Shown piece after piece: positions 41,710 through 50,231 of a DNA stretch of 64,000 nucleotides. The notes below the pieces were generated by a model. The model saw only the letters and a program-made list of their open reading frames with translations, did not search any database and was not told where the DNA came from. The DNA lies in assembly GCA_016218805.1 (NCBI GenBank), contig JACRCW010000044.1, forward strand, positions 1-64,000. Reading direction: 5' to 3'. Both the position numbers and the translations under genes were made by a program. Position 1 is the stretch's first letter; each line of letters starts with the position of its first letter. This DNA comes from Deltaproteobacteria bacterium (GTDB lineage: Bacteria > Myxococcota > JACRCW01).

Positions 41710-42429
41710 GTGGACGTTGCCGGACTGGTGCGCCATGTGGCCGGGCTGGTGCTGCCGGCGCATTGCCCGGGATGCGGTGTCATGTTGCCGCCCGGCGCCA
41801 CCTGGTGCGCCCCGTGCGAAGACACGCTGCTGCCGGTGGATGCGGCGGCCTCCTGCCCGGTGTGCCAGGACCTGGCGGGCGCGCAGACCTGTGCGCGGTG
41901 CCGCGCCGCGCCGCCGCCGTTTGACGCCGTGGTGGCAGCGTTTGCGTGGGGCGGGGCGGTGAAGGATGCCATTCACCGGATGAAGTTCAGCGGCGCGGCG
42001 TGGGCGGCGGAGCCCCTGGCGCGGCGCGCGTGGCCGGACGGCGCGGCGCTGCCGGGGGGCGTGGACGTGGTGGTGCCCTTGCCGCTGCACCCCGCCCGGC
42101 ACCGCGCGCGCGGCTACAACCAGGCCGCGCTGCTGGCGCGCCGGTGGGCGGCGCTGTTGGGAGTCCCGCTGGCGCCGGCGGCGCTGGCGCGGACCCGAGC
42201 GACCGCCGCGGTGGCGGACCTGGCGCCGGCGCAGCGGGCCAGCGCGGTGGCGGGCGCCTTCAGCGTGGCGCAGCCGGCGCGCGTGCGTGGCCGCCGCGTG
42301 CTGCTGGTGGACGACGTGGTCACCACGGGGGCCACCGCGCGGGAGGCCGCCGCGGTGCTGAAGGCCGCGGGGGCTGCGTCCGTCCGGGTTGCCTGCGTGG
42401 CGCGCGGTGGCGCCGGCGCGGAGCCCTGA
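41710..42429 (+). CDS. comF: ComF family phosphoribosyltransferase-like protein
   Basis: A 239-residue ComF-type protein. Zinc-binding CPGCGVML...WCAPCEDTLL and CPVCQDLAGAQTCARC form the N-terminal finger. YxxxVKDAIHRMKFSG is the ComF signature helix, and RRVLLVDDVVTTGATAREAAAVLKAAG is the PRPP-binding loop of type I phosphoribosyltransferases. ComF works with the DNA-uptake machinery in competent bacteria; here no other com genes are near. The GTG at 41710 is preceded by a GGGGG run. It is followed by the 22-bp tandem array. Confidence 0.9.
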   Translation: MDVAGLVRHVAGLVLPAHCPGCGVMLPPGATWCAPCEDTLLPVDAAASCPVCQDLAGAQTCARCRAAPPPFDAVVAAFAWGGAVKDAIHRMKFSGAAWAAEPLARRAWPDGAALPGGVDVVVPLPLHPARHRARGYNQAALLARRWAALLGVPLAPAALARTRATAAVADLAPAQRASAVAGAFSVAQPARVRGRRVLLVDDVVTTGATAREAAAVLKAAGAASVRVACVARGGAGAEP

Positions 42430-42780
42430 CCCGACGGCTTTCTGCAGGGGGTGATACCCCCTCGGGTAGGGGATGGGACCCCCTCGGGTAGGGGATGGGA
42501 CCCCCTCGGGCAGGGGGTGTGACCCCCTCGGGTAGGGGATGGGACCCCCTCGGGTAGGGGATGGGACCCCATCGGGCAGGGGGTGTGACCCCATCGGTCA
42601 GGGGGTGTGATCCCATCGGGTAGGGGATGGGACCCCCTCGGGTAGGGGGTGTGACCCCCTCGGGCAGGGGGTGTGACCCCCTCGGGCAGGGGGTGTGACC
42701 CCCTCGGGCAGGGGATGGGACGGCCTCAGGGAGGGGGGCCCGGGCCATGCAGGGGGCCGTAATCCGTGCGGCCCACGGCG
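42430..42780. repeat. twelve-copy 22-bp tandem repeat array
   Basis: From 42461 to 42724 twelve units repeat without spacers, with partial copies on both sides. Each unit opens CTCGGG, or ATCGGG in the middle three, and ends GACCCC with small changes; positions 7, 13 and 16 vary. Positions 13 and 16 always change together (A with G, or G with T), and position 7 (T or C) follows them in ten of twelve units. Each unit has runs of G3, G4 and often G3, then C5, so both hairpins and G-quadruplexes are possible. It lies between convergent comF and a CheW-like gene, where it may end transcription. No gene in the array is supported: the open frames are a by-product of the repeat. Confidence 0.9.
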
Positions 42781-43293
42781 TCAGGTGCCGGTGGGCTCGT
42801 CCCGTGCGGCACCCACCCAGCTGAGGAACGCATCCCGCGAAAAGAAGAAGAACAGCTGCCCGCGCGAGGTGGCCGCGCCGGTAATGAACGGCTGCAGCGC
42901 CGCGGGGAGCGCTGCCACCAGGTTCTTCTGCAGGTCGGGGCCAAGCGCTTCGGGCGCGTCCGACAGCCCGGCCAGCCGGTCCACGCGGATGCCCACGCTG
43001 CCGTGCGCGTGCGGGAACAGCGCCACCAGGCCCGCCGCGGTGCTGGCCCGGGGCGGCGGCCCGCGTGATGGCGCCGACAGCGTGGCCAGGTCGTAGATGG
43101 GCGTCACGCCCTCCAGCGATTCCACCACGCCTGCCAGCGCGGTGGACGCCATGGGCATGGGGAGCATCTCCACGGTCTCCGTCACGCGCAGCAGGTCCTC
43201 CAGCGGCACGCCCAGCGGCAACCCCGCCGCGGCGAACATCAACGTCCGCCCCTGTCCCGCCGCGGGCGGGGCGGTGCGCGCGCGCCGCGCCAT
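42781..43293 (-). CDS. CheW-like protein (last gene of mutY operon)
   Basis: A 170-residue single-domain protein with the CheW fold pattern: LMFAAAGLPLGVPLEDLLRVTETVEMLPMP, GVVESLEGVTPIYDLATL, then GLVALFPHAHGSVGIRVDRLAGLSDAP. The C-terminus (FFFFSRDAFLSWVGAARDEP) differs from standard CheW. CheW links receptors to the CheA kinase, but no CheA or receptor is near, so its partner is unknown. The ATG at 43293 is preferred to a GTG three bases upstream because GGAGG is six bases before it. Its start overlaps the stop of the second CheW-like gene. Confidence 0.75.
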   Translation of the reverse strand: MARRARTAPPAAGQGRTLMFAAAGLPLGVPLEDLLRVTETVEMLPMPMASTALAGVVESLEGVTPIYDLATLSAPSRGPPPRASTAAGLVALFPHAHGSVGIRVDRLAGLSDAPEALGPDLQKNLVAALPAALQPFITGAATSRGQLFFFFSRDAFLSWVGAARDEPTGT

Positions 43294-43763
43294 CACGCAC
43301 CTCCCGTGATGGCGGCCAGCCGCTTGCCCAGCTCCACCGGGTCAATGTCCGCTGCCAGCGTGGTGCCTTCGCCCGGGGTGGCCGTCACGGGCAGCCCCAC
43401 GGCCCCGGCCGGCCCGGGCAGCAGCGACGCGCCGCGCCACTGGCTGGGCCGCGGCACGCGCATCACCGCGCGCACAATGCCCGGGGCGCGCAGGCGCACG
43501 TGCGGGCCCAGCGCCAGCACGTCCGCGCGGGCCACCTCCACCACGCCCGCCACCGCGTCCACCGCCACCGTCACCGGCGCGCCACCGGTCTCCACCACCA
43601 GCGCGGCGGACGGCGGGCCGGCGGGGGGAATGTCCAGCGCGTCGCACAGCGGCAGCGCGGCGGCGTCCGCACCGCCGGACACCTCCCGGATCTGCGTGAG
43701 GTCCAGCGTCAGCAGCGCCTGCCCCGCCCGCACCAGCAGCCGCCGCTCCGGGAGCGCCTTCAC
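43293..43763 (-). CDS. CheW-like protein
   Basis: A 156-residue protein with CheW-like order: RRLLVRAGQALLTLDLTQIREVSGG, ALPLCDALDIP, AALVVETGGAPVTVAVDAVAGVVEVARADVLALGPHV, and a final LAADIDPVELGKRL. The VAVDAVAGVVEV segment is the typical central strand-helix. It starts at GTG 43763, overlapping the mutY stop (GTGA), so it is translationally coupled to mutY. With the next gene it forms a tandem of single CheW-like domains lacking a CheA. It may serve a non-chemotactic signalling scaffold, which is inference. Confidence 0.75.
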   Translation of the reverse strand: MKALPERRLLVRAGQALLTLDLTQIREVSGGADAAALPLCDALDIPPAGPPSAALVVETGGAPVTVAVDAVAGVVEVARADVLALGPHVRLRAPGIVRAVMRVPRPSQWRGASLLPGPAGAVGLPVTATPGEGTTLAADIDPVELGKRLAAITGGA

Positions 43764-44875
43764 GCCGCCCCCCGCGCGTGCAGCGCATCCCGCAGCGCGG
43801 CGCGCATGGCAGCGGACAACGGCGCCGCGCCCAGGTCATCGGCCGGAACCAGCCGGACGTGCGCGGGCTTCCGCCCAAAGCGTCCCTCAAACACCCACAG
43901 GTGCAGCTGGCGGTGCGTCAGCACGCGCTGCGTGCGTGACAGCAGGCGCCCCGCGTGCAGGCCCGGCACTTCGCGCTGCAGCGCGCGCCGCAGGCTGGCT
44001 TCCGCGCGCGCCGCCGTGCGCGGCGGCGGCAGCTCACCGGTGCCCGGCATCTGCCACAACCCTGCAAACAGCCCCTCCCCCCCGCGCCGAACCAGCGCCA
44101 GCCTCCCCTGGTCCAGCACCAGCGCCAGCGCCGCGTGGACCTCGCGGCGGGCGGGGCGCACCTTGGGCGCGGGCACCGCGGCCTGCACGCCCTTGGACCG
44201 CGCCCGGCAGGACTCCGCCCACGGGCACGCGCCGCAGCGGGGGGCGGCGGGCGTGCACACCGTGGCGCCCAGCTCCATCAGTCCCTGCGTCACCTGCGCC
44301 GGGGCGGCGGCCTCCACCAGCGCCTGGGCCGCCGCCGTCACCGCGCGGTGCAGCGCGCGCTCCCCCGCGGCACCCGGCAGGCCGCACAGCCGCGCCAGCA
44401 CCCGGGTCACGTTCCCGTCCACCGCGGCGGCCGGCTGCCCAAACGCAATGGAGCGCAGCGCGCCTGCCGTGTATTCGCCCACGCCCGGCAGCGCGCGGAG
44501 GTCCTCCGCGGCGCGCGGGAAGCGGCCACCGTGGACGTCCCGCACCTGCCGCGCCGCGCGGTGCATGAGCCGCGCGCGGCGGTAGTAGCCCAGCCCGCTC
44601 CACACGGAGAGCACGTCCTGCTCCGCGGCGCCGGCCAGCGCGCCCACGGTGGGGAACCGCGCCAGGAACGCCGGGAAATAGCGCAGCACCGTGGCCACCT
44701 GCGTCTGCTGCAGCATCACTTCGCTGACCCAGATGGCGTACGGGTCCGCCGTGCGGCGCCACGGCAGGTCCCGCCGGTGCGCCCGGTAGAACGCCGTCAG
44801 CGCGGCAGCCAGCGCGGCGGCCGGGCCCGGGAGCGCGTCCCCGCCGCCCCGCGGCCGGGCGTCAGGGCCCTTCAA
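43760..44875 (-). CDS. mutY: A/G-specific adenine DNA glycosylase
   Basis: Removes adenine mispaired with 8-oxoguanine. The 371-residue protein has catalytic Glu52 (WVSEVMLQQTQ), HhH motif LPGVGEYTAGAL and catalytic Asp153 (VDGNVTRVL). A [4Fe-4S] cluster is ligated by Cys207, Cys214, Cys217 and Cys223 (Cx6Cx2Cx5C). The C-terminal 120 residues form the NUDIX-like 8-oxoG recognition domain (HAALALVLDQGRLALVRRGGEGLFAGLWQMPG). No ATG lies before the catalytic part. TTG at 44875 gives the normal length and overlaps the stop of the upstream lipoprotein by 14 bp. It is first of three coupled genes with two CheW-like proteins. Confidence 0.95.
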   Translation of the reverse strand: MKGPDARPRGGGDALPGPAAALAAALTAFYRAHRRDLPWRRTADPYAIWVSEVMLQQTQVATVLRYFPAFLARFPTVGALAGAAEQDVLSVWSGLGYYRRARLMHRAARQVRDVHGGRFPRAAEDLRALPGVGEYTAGALRSIAFGQPAAAVDGNVTRVLARLCGLPGAAGERALHRAVTAAAQALVEAAAPAQVTQGLMELGATVCTPAAPRCGACPWAESCRARSKGVQAAVPAPKVRPARREVHAALALVLDQGRLALVRRGGEGLFAGLWQMPGTGELPPPRTAARAEASLRRALQREVPGLHAGRLLSRTQRVLTHRQLHLWVFEGRFGRKPAHVRLVPADDLGAAPLSAAMRAALRDALHARGAA

Positions 44876-46511
44876 GTGGGTGCAGCCCCAGCGACCCGCT
44901 GCCCTGCAACGTGCGCAGCGGCGTCCCGTCCGGCGTGGACACCACCAGCGAGCCGCCCTGGCCCACGCCGCCGTCGCGCACCGGCGTGTCATTGAACCAG
45001 ACGTTGACCGCCGTCAGTCCGTTGTCAAACCCGGCGGTGAAGGTGGCTGGCAGCTCCACCCGCAGCCGCGTGGTGAACCCGCTCTTCTGGAAGGGCGCGG
45101 GCACCGCCGGTTCGTCCACAAACGCGTCCGCGTGCGCGGTGATGAGCCCCTGCTGCTGCACCAGCTCCACGCGGATGGGGAGCATCTGGCCCTCCGGCAC
45201 CACGGTGCCGTCCGGGTTGCGTGCGCCCACGGGGAACTCCAATGCCAGGTAGAGGTTCTCGCCGGCGCCGGCGCGCGCGTCCGCCACAATGATGGTGGCC
45301 TGCCGCAGCACCTCCACCTCAGCGCCCACCGCCGGCTCAATGTACAGCGGCGCCCACTTGCTGAAGCGCAGCGTGGGGAGCGAGCCCTGCGCCACCAGCA
45401 GCATGTTGGTCTCCGACCCGGCCTTGAGGTTGGGGACCACCAGGTCCACCGCCGTGCCAAACCCCGCGTTGGTCACCGCCCCCGCGCCGTCCCGCACCGG
45501 GTTGCCGTCCGCCGCCAGGACTTCCATCCGCTCCACCGCGCTGGTGCTCAGGCTGTTGCCGTCCTCCGTCACCAGCGTGGCCTCCACGCTGGCCAGCTTC
45601 ACGGACTGGTTGAAGACCACGTGGAGGAGGCTGTCCCGCGCCCCGGCGCCACTGCCGTTCTTCACGTACCCCGGCCGCATGGTGGGCCCCACCAGGTCCG
45701 GCAGGCTGCTGCCCACCACCTTCAGCGGCGTGGTCGCCCCCGCGGGGCTCAGCGTGACCTGCACGGTGTTGCCCAGCGTGAGCAGTTCGGAAACGGTGTG
45801 GGTCACCACCTGGCCCGCCAGCATGGGCGAAGTGGCCGTCTCCGCCACCGCGCTCACCATCACGGACACCACCTGCGTGCCCAGCCGCGCGCCCAGCGCC
45901 ACCGGGTCCGGCATGCTGGCAAAGGAAGCGTTGCCCGCTGCGTCGGTGCTCACGGTTTCGTGGATCACGCCCGCGGGTGCTTCATCCACCGTGAAGGCAA
46001 ACGGGATGTCCATCACCACCGGCACGTTGGCCGCCCCCGTGCCGTCCGGCCGCAGCACGCTCAACCGCAGCGGCGTGCTGCCGTACGCCATCAGGTACAC
46101 CGGGCCCACAAAGAGGTTGGCGTTGCCCGTGGGGAAGTTGCCGGCTGAGTTGGTGAGCACCGCGGTCACATCCGCCGGGTGCACTTCAGTCCCTTTGCGG
46201 AACGAGCAGTGCACCGGGCCGCCCGCCGGCACCTCCGGCACGTCCTCCGCCGTGGTGAACTGCCCGTTGGCGTCCGTGGTGAACTCCTTGCGGAACCCGC
46301 CCGCGCTCACCACCACCGTCACCCCCGCCATGGGCGCGCGCGTGGCAAAGTCCCGTGCCTCGCCACGCACGGTGCCCATGGGCTTGACCAGGTCCACCTG
46401 CGTCTTCACCGGTTCATTGCTGGGAGCCTGCTGGGTGCAGGCAACGCCCCAGGCGAGGGTGGCGGCGGCTGCAACGGACAGGCAGGAGGGGAAGTGGGCG
46501 CGCGTGCTCAT
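44862..46511 (-). CDS. exported protein with carboxypeptidase-regulatory-like domain
   Basis: A 549-residue exported protein. The signal peptide MSTRAHFPSCLSVAAAATLA ends WGVAC, a poor lipobox but a plausible lipidation site. Residues about 45-115 (GTVRGEARDFATRAPMAGVTVVVSAGGFRKEFTTDANGQF) match a carboxypeptidase-regulatory-like or transthyretin-like domain. The following 430 residues are beta-rich with Ig-like segments (GTGAANVPVVMDIPFAFTVDEAPAGV, TDAAGNASFASM), and no catalytic residues stand out. Likely a surface structural or binding protein. A GTG at 46526 is an alternative start; neither has a good ribosome binding site. The stop overlaps mutY by 14 bp. Confidence 0.7.
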   Translation of the reverse strand: MSTRAHFPSCLSVAAAATLAWGVACTQQAPSNEPVKTQVDLVKPMGTVRGEARDFATRAPMAGVTVVVSAGGFRKEFTTDANGQFTTAEDVPEVPAGGPVHCSFRKGTEVHPADVTAVLTNSAGNFPTGNANLFVGPVYLMAYGSTPLRLSVLRPDGTGAANVPVVMDIPFAFTVDEAPAGVIHETVSTDAAGNASFASMPDPVALGARLGTQVVSVMVSAVAETATSPMLAGQVVTHTVSELLTLGNTVQVTLSPAGATTPLKVVGSSLPDLVGPTMRPGYVKNGSGAGARDSLLHVVFNQSVKLASVEATLVTEDGNSLSTSAVERMEVLAADGNPVRDGAGAVTNAGFGTAVDLVVPNLKAGSETNMLLVAQGSLPTLRFSKWAPLYIEPAVGAEVEVLRQATIIVADARAGAGENLYLALEFPVGARNPDGTVVPEGQMLPIRVELVQQQGLITAHADAFVDEPAVPAPFQKSGFTTRLRVELPATFTAGFDNGLTAVNVWFNDTPVRDGGVGQGGSLVVSTPDGTPLRTLQGSGSLGLHPLEGP

Positions 46512-46630
46512 GGGAGGGGGTTTCACCAGCGCACGGCCGCCGTGTCAACGCCGTCCCCGTGCGGCGGCGCCCGTCCTTACCCCCCGGCACGGACGGGCCG
46601 ATGGAGCTGCGGACGGTCCCGGGAGCACCC

Positions 46631-47659
46631 ATGCTCGGTTGGATCCACCGCATCCTGGAACGGCCCGCGCCGCCGCCGCCCCTGCAGGCGCCGGCGCCCG
46701 TGGCGGTTGCCGCGCCCGCGCCCGCCGCGCTGCCGGACTACCTGGCCGCGCTGGACCTCCCCGCCACGCTGGCCGAAGAGCCGGACTGGGTGGAGCCGGA
46801 CGAGGCGGAGCAGGAGCTGGCCGCACGGGTGCTGGACCATTTCCACGTCCACCGGCCCGGACCGGCCAGCGCCCCGCGCCAGGCCATCCACATCATCACG
46901 CTGGTGGCCGACCCCGCGGCGCGCATCCAGGACCTGGCCCGCGTGATCGCGTCAGACGCGGCACTGTCCGCCGGGGTGTTGCGCGTGGCCAACTCCGCCG
47001 CCGTGCGCGGGGACCATGAGATTGACAACATCCATGAGGCGATCACCCGCCTGGGCCTGGTGGACGTGGGCCGCGTGGCCGGGGCGGTGAGCGCGCGCTC
47101 GCTGTTCAGCGCTCGGGCGCGGCAGGAACAGGAGTTGTTTGGCGGCGTCTGGGTGCGGATGTTCCGCGCGTCCAGCCAGCAGGCCCTGGCGGCCGGCGCG
47201 CTGGCCATGCAGCTCAACATGGTCCGGTCGGACCACGTGTTCCTGGGCGCCATGATGCATGACATTGGCAAGGTCATGGCCATGCGTTCACTGGCCGCGC
47301 TGGCCGTGGACGGCCGGGTACGGCGGGACCTCCCGCCGGAGGCGGTGGAGCGGGTGCTGGAGGCGGTGCACGTGGAGGTGGGCGAGGTGGCGCACGAGTC
47401 CTGGGAACTCCCGGGCTACCTCCAGGTCATGTGCGCCAGCCTGCACGGTGAGCACCTCCCCGCGGACGATGCCCACCGCGACCTGCACGTGGTGCGGCTG
47501 GTGTCCGCGCTGGATGACCTGGGCGCCGAGGTCCCGTGGCGGGCCCGGGCGGCCACGGAGTTGTTCACCAGCGCGCGGGCGTTGGGCCTGCGCCCGCCGG
47601 CGGTGCGTGCCGCCCAGGCGGAGCTGCGGCTGGCCGCGCGGCGGTGCGCGGCGCTGTGA
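46631..47659 (+). CDS. HDOD domain protein
   Basis: A 342-residue protein. The first 45 residues are Pro/Ala-rich after MLGWIHRILERP. Residues about 85-300 are an HDOD domain: ITLVADPAARIQDLARVIASDAALSAGVLRVANSAAVRGDHEIDNIHEAITRLGLVDVGRVAGAVSARSLF. HVFLGAMMHDIGKVMAMR follows, and the HD residues are kept in MHDIGK. HDOD proteins bind partners or act in signalling and usually lack phosphodiesterase activity. It converges on a HDOD-GGDEF gene with ten bases between stops. GGGAG lies five bases before the ATG; an ATG 30 bases upstream is less likely. Confidence 0.85.
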   Translation: MLGWIHRILERPAPPPPLQAPAPVAVAAPAPAALPDYLAALDLPATLAEEPDWVEPDEAEQELAARVLDHFHVHRPGPASAPRQAIHIITLVADPAARIQDLARVIASDAALSAGVLRVANSAAVRGDHEIDNIHEAITRLGLVDVGRVAGAVSARSLFSARARQEQELFGGVWVRMFRASSQQALAAGALAMQLNMVRSDHVFLGAMMHDIGKVMAMRSLAALAVDGRVRRDLPPEAVERVLEAVHVEVGEVAHESWELPGYLQVMCASLHGEHLPADDAHRDLHVVRLVSALDDLGAEVPWRARAATELFTSARALGLRPPAVRAAQAELRLAARRCAAL

Positions 47660-47669
47660 CGCCGTGGGG

Positions 47670-49133
47670 TCATTCCCAGCACACGCGGTTCCGCCCGGTC
47701 TGCTTGGCCCGGTAGAGCATGTCATCCGCGCGCTTCACCACCCGCGAAGGATCCGCGACGTCAGACAACGGCTCAAGCGCCGCCAGCCCGAAGCTGGCCG
47801 TCACATTGAAGGGCCCCGTGCCGCTGTCAAACGCCTCGCTGGCCAGCTTGTCCCGCAGCCGGTTGGCCGCCAGGCCGGCGGCCTGCAGCCCCGTCTCGGT
47901 GAACAGGATGACAAACTCCTCTCCGCCATACCGCGCCACCAGGTCTGAGGGCCGCACGGCCTGGGATAGCAGCCGCGCAAAGCGGCGCAGCACCTCGTCA
48001 CCCACCTGGTGGCCATGCGTGTCATTGCAGCGCTTGAAGTGATCCACGTCCGCCATGGCCAGCACCAGGGAGCCGCCGTACCGCCCCACCCGTAACGCCT
48101 CGCGCCGCAGTGCCTCGTCAAATGAGCGGCGGTTGGCCAGACCGGTCAGCCCGTCCTCCGACGCGATAGCCGCCAGCTTCTGGTTGGCATCCTCCAACTC
48201 ACGGGTGAGCTGTTCCAGTTTGAGGTTGATATCCGCCAGCTGTTCGTTGGCCCGCAGCGCGCCCTCTACAAACGACATGGGCGCTTCCAGGCCCAGCTCA
48301 AAGTCCGCCACCACCTCGGCCACCTTCTCCGGCAGCACGGCCAGCAGCTCATCCACGCCCGCAGGCGTGAGGCCCGTCAGCGCCGCGGCGCCCTGGCGCG
48401 CCGCCCGCAGGGCTCCCAGGCGCCGCTCATCACACAGGCTGTGCACCAGCGCGGCCGCGGCATTGAGCAGTCCAGGCAGGTCACACGCCAGGCCCGGGTA
48501 GGGCGGCGCATGGTGCGTGGCAATGGCCGCGCAGTGGGACGGCGGCAGGTTCCACCGCTCCGCCAACAGCCGGCCCGCCGCCTGGTGGTCCAGCCCAAAC
48601 ACCGCCCGCTCGCGCGCCAGCACCTCCGCGCTGGCCTGCCCGTCGCGCGGCTCGCACTGCGCGTAGCTGCTCCCAAAGAACTGGATCATGGCCAGCGCAC
48701 CCACGTCGGTCAGCAGGCCCAGGACAAACGCCTCTTCGCCATCCAGCGCGGTGCGCTGGGCCAGGCTGCGCGCCAGCACTGCCACGTGGAGGGAGCGCTC
48801 CCACAGCCGCCGCGCCACCGTGTTGCCGGCTGCCCCCCGGCCCACCAGGTCCAGCACGGACACGCTCAGCACCAGGTTGCGCACCGCGCGCATGCCCAGC
48901 AGCACCACCGCGTCCGTGATCTTGGTGGTCCGCTGCCGGCCCGCATAGAAGGGCGAGTTGGCCACCTTGAGCAGCCGGGCGGACAGGCCCGCATCCGACG
49001 TGATGATCCGGCCCAGCTCCGCGGCGCCCGTGGTGTTGTCTGACGCCAGCGCAAGCACCCGCGCGGCCACCGCCGGCAGCGTGGGCACCGTCGGGTCGCG
49101 CGCCAGCACTCCGGTAAGGTCCGTCGGCAGCAA
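47670..49133 (-). CDS. HDOD-GGDEF diguanylate cyclase
   Basis: A 487-residue soluble protein. The N-terminal HDOD domain (PTVPTLPAVAARVLALASDNTTGAAELGRIITSDAGLSARLLKVANSPFY ... TDVGALAMIQFF) is followed by a helical linker (about 290-340, ELEDANQKLAAIASE). A GGDEF domain follows with DGLTGLANRRSFDEALRREA and RYGGEEFVILF (GGEEF near residue 402). An intact inhibitory site RPSD lies five residues before it. It should make c-di-GMP and be held back by the product. TTG at 49133 is chosen because GGAGG lies four bases before it and upstream codons are Cys/Arg-rich. It converges on the HDOD-only gene. Confidence 0.9.
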   Translation of the reverse strand: MLPTDLTGVLARDPTVPTLPAVAARVLALASDNTTGAAELGRIITSDAGLSARLLKVANSPFYAGRQRTTKITDAVVLLGMRAVRNLVLSVSVLDLVGRGAAGNTVARRLWERSLHVAVLARSLAQRTALDGEEAFVLGLLTDVGALAMIQFFGSSYAQCEPRDGQASAEVLARERAVFGLDHQAAGRLLAERWNLPPSHCAAIATHHAPPYPGLACDLPGLLNAAAALVHSLCDERRLGALRAARQGAAALTGLTPAGVDELLAVLPEKVAEVVADFELGLEAPMSFVEGALRANEQLADINLKLEQLTRELEDANQKLAAIASEDGLTGLANRRSFDEALRREALRVGRYGGSLVLAMADVDHFKRCNDTHGHQVGDEVLRRFARLLSQAVRPSDLVARYGGEEFVILFTETGLQAAGLAANRLRDKLASEAFDSGTGPFNVTASFGLAALEPLSDVADPSRVVKRADDMLYRAKQTGRNRVCWE

Positions 49134-49286
49134 GAAACCTCCAACCCCCGGTGCGCTGCAATCGGTAGACGCCGCCGGGCCCGCGGCGCAACGCGCCCGG
49201 CGGCAGCGCGGCGGTTCAGGCGGGTGGTTGCCCCTCATGGCGGCGGCCGCCTATTTCCGGCCGCACTCAACCAGGAGGGAGAACCC

Positions 49287-50027
49287 ATGCCGGAAAGTTC
49301 AGTCAGTCGCAGCGTGCTGGAAGAGACCCCCGGCCGCGCACTCAAGTTCCTCAGCGGCGTCGGGAAGAGCCGCGTGGTATTCGGGCTGCTGGCGCAGCGC
49401 GGGTACTCGCAGGAAGTGCATGACCGCGGTTGGATGCTGCTCCACAAGGCGTCCGGCTACCACCCCGGGGACCGCCCGCCCGCCGTCAACAAGCCCGCGC
49501 AAGACGCCATGCAGCAACTGGACGCGTGGGACGAACCCAACTTCAGCATCATCGCCGCATCCCTGCAGCAGGCGTTTCCGGAGCAGGGCGCGTTCCTGTT
49601 CGCAGGGGACCTGGAGCCCGCGGACGGCAATGCCGCCATCGTCACCTGCCAGACCATGATGGACCGCCTGGACGCCCTGGAATCGGGCGCCGGCCGCACC
49701 ACCACGCGGGACCATGACCAGGCCGCATTGCAGAAGCTGGCCACCCGGGGCATCACGCCGGAGGAACGCCAGCACGTCAAAGCGCTGCTGAAGGCGGCCA
49801 CGGCCGTCAGCGCCCCGGAGACCTCCCCCGCCGAAGTGGAGGCCGCCCAGCTGCAATACGCGGCGGACCTGGAAGCTCTGCGCGCCTGGTATGCCGAGTG
49901 GTCCCGCATTGCGCATGCAGTAATTCGCAAGCGGACCCACCTGATTTCACTGGGACTGGCAAAGCGACGCTCCCGCGCTGAGGAGTCCGTTGCCGACCCG
50001 GTCCCGGAGCTTGCGCCGCCGGGCTGA
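49287..50027 (+). CDS. helical protein of unknown function
   Basis: A 246-residue soluble, mainly helical protein. It has VGKSRVVFGLLAQRGYSQEVHDRGWMLLHKASGYHP, WDEPNFSIIAASLQQAFPEQGAFLFAG and AQLQYAADLEALRAWYAEWSRIAHAVIRKRTHLISLGLAKRR. No motif of a known family is visible. AGGAGGGAG lies before the ATG. It is divergent from the HDOD-GGDEF gene. A stretch of 204 bases with no gene follows, and a G/C-poor spot (gaaaacagtctttt) near 50056 is the only notable thing in it. Confidence 0.7.
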   Translation: MPESSVSRSVLEETPGRALKFLSGVGKSRVVFGLLAQRGYSQEVHDRGWMLLHKASGYHPGDRPPAVNKPAQDAMQQLDAWDEPNFSIIAASLQQAFPEQGAFLFAGDLEPADGNAAIVTCQTMMDRLDALESGAGRTTTRDHDQAALQKLATRGITPEERQHVKALLKAATAVSAPETSPAEVEAAQLQYAADLEALRAWYAEWSRIAHAVIRKRTHLISLGLAKRRSRAEESVADPVPELAPPG

Positions 50028-50231
50028 AGGCTTGCCGGATGGGCGGCTATGCCGCGGAAAACAGTCTTTTCAACGGCTTGTGTCTGCAGGCACCGCGTGC
50101 ACGCCCAGGGCACGCCCCGCAAGACGCGCCAACCGGTGCGCAACTTGTTGACTGCAGGGGCGTTTTTCGGCGGGACAGGGCGGTGACGCCGCCCGGCAAG
50201 CTCCCATCCCCGTCCGGCAAGCTCACGTGCA

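Noticed and set aside
42461..42724. Tandem array as a CRISPR
   Set aside because: The 22-bp units are joined directly with no unique spacers and there are no cas genes.
42320..43345. Long minus-strand frame with PRGSHPLPEG-like repeat protein
   Set aside because: It is the translation of the 22-bp array and runs antisense to comF and out of frame with the CheW-like gene; no start or domain.
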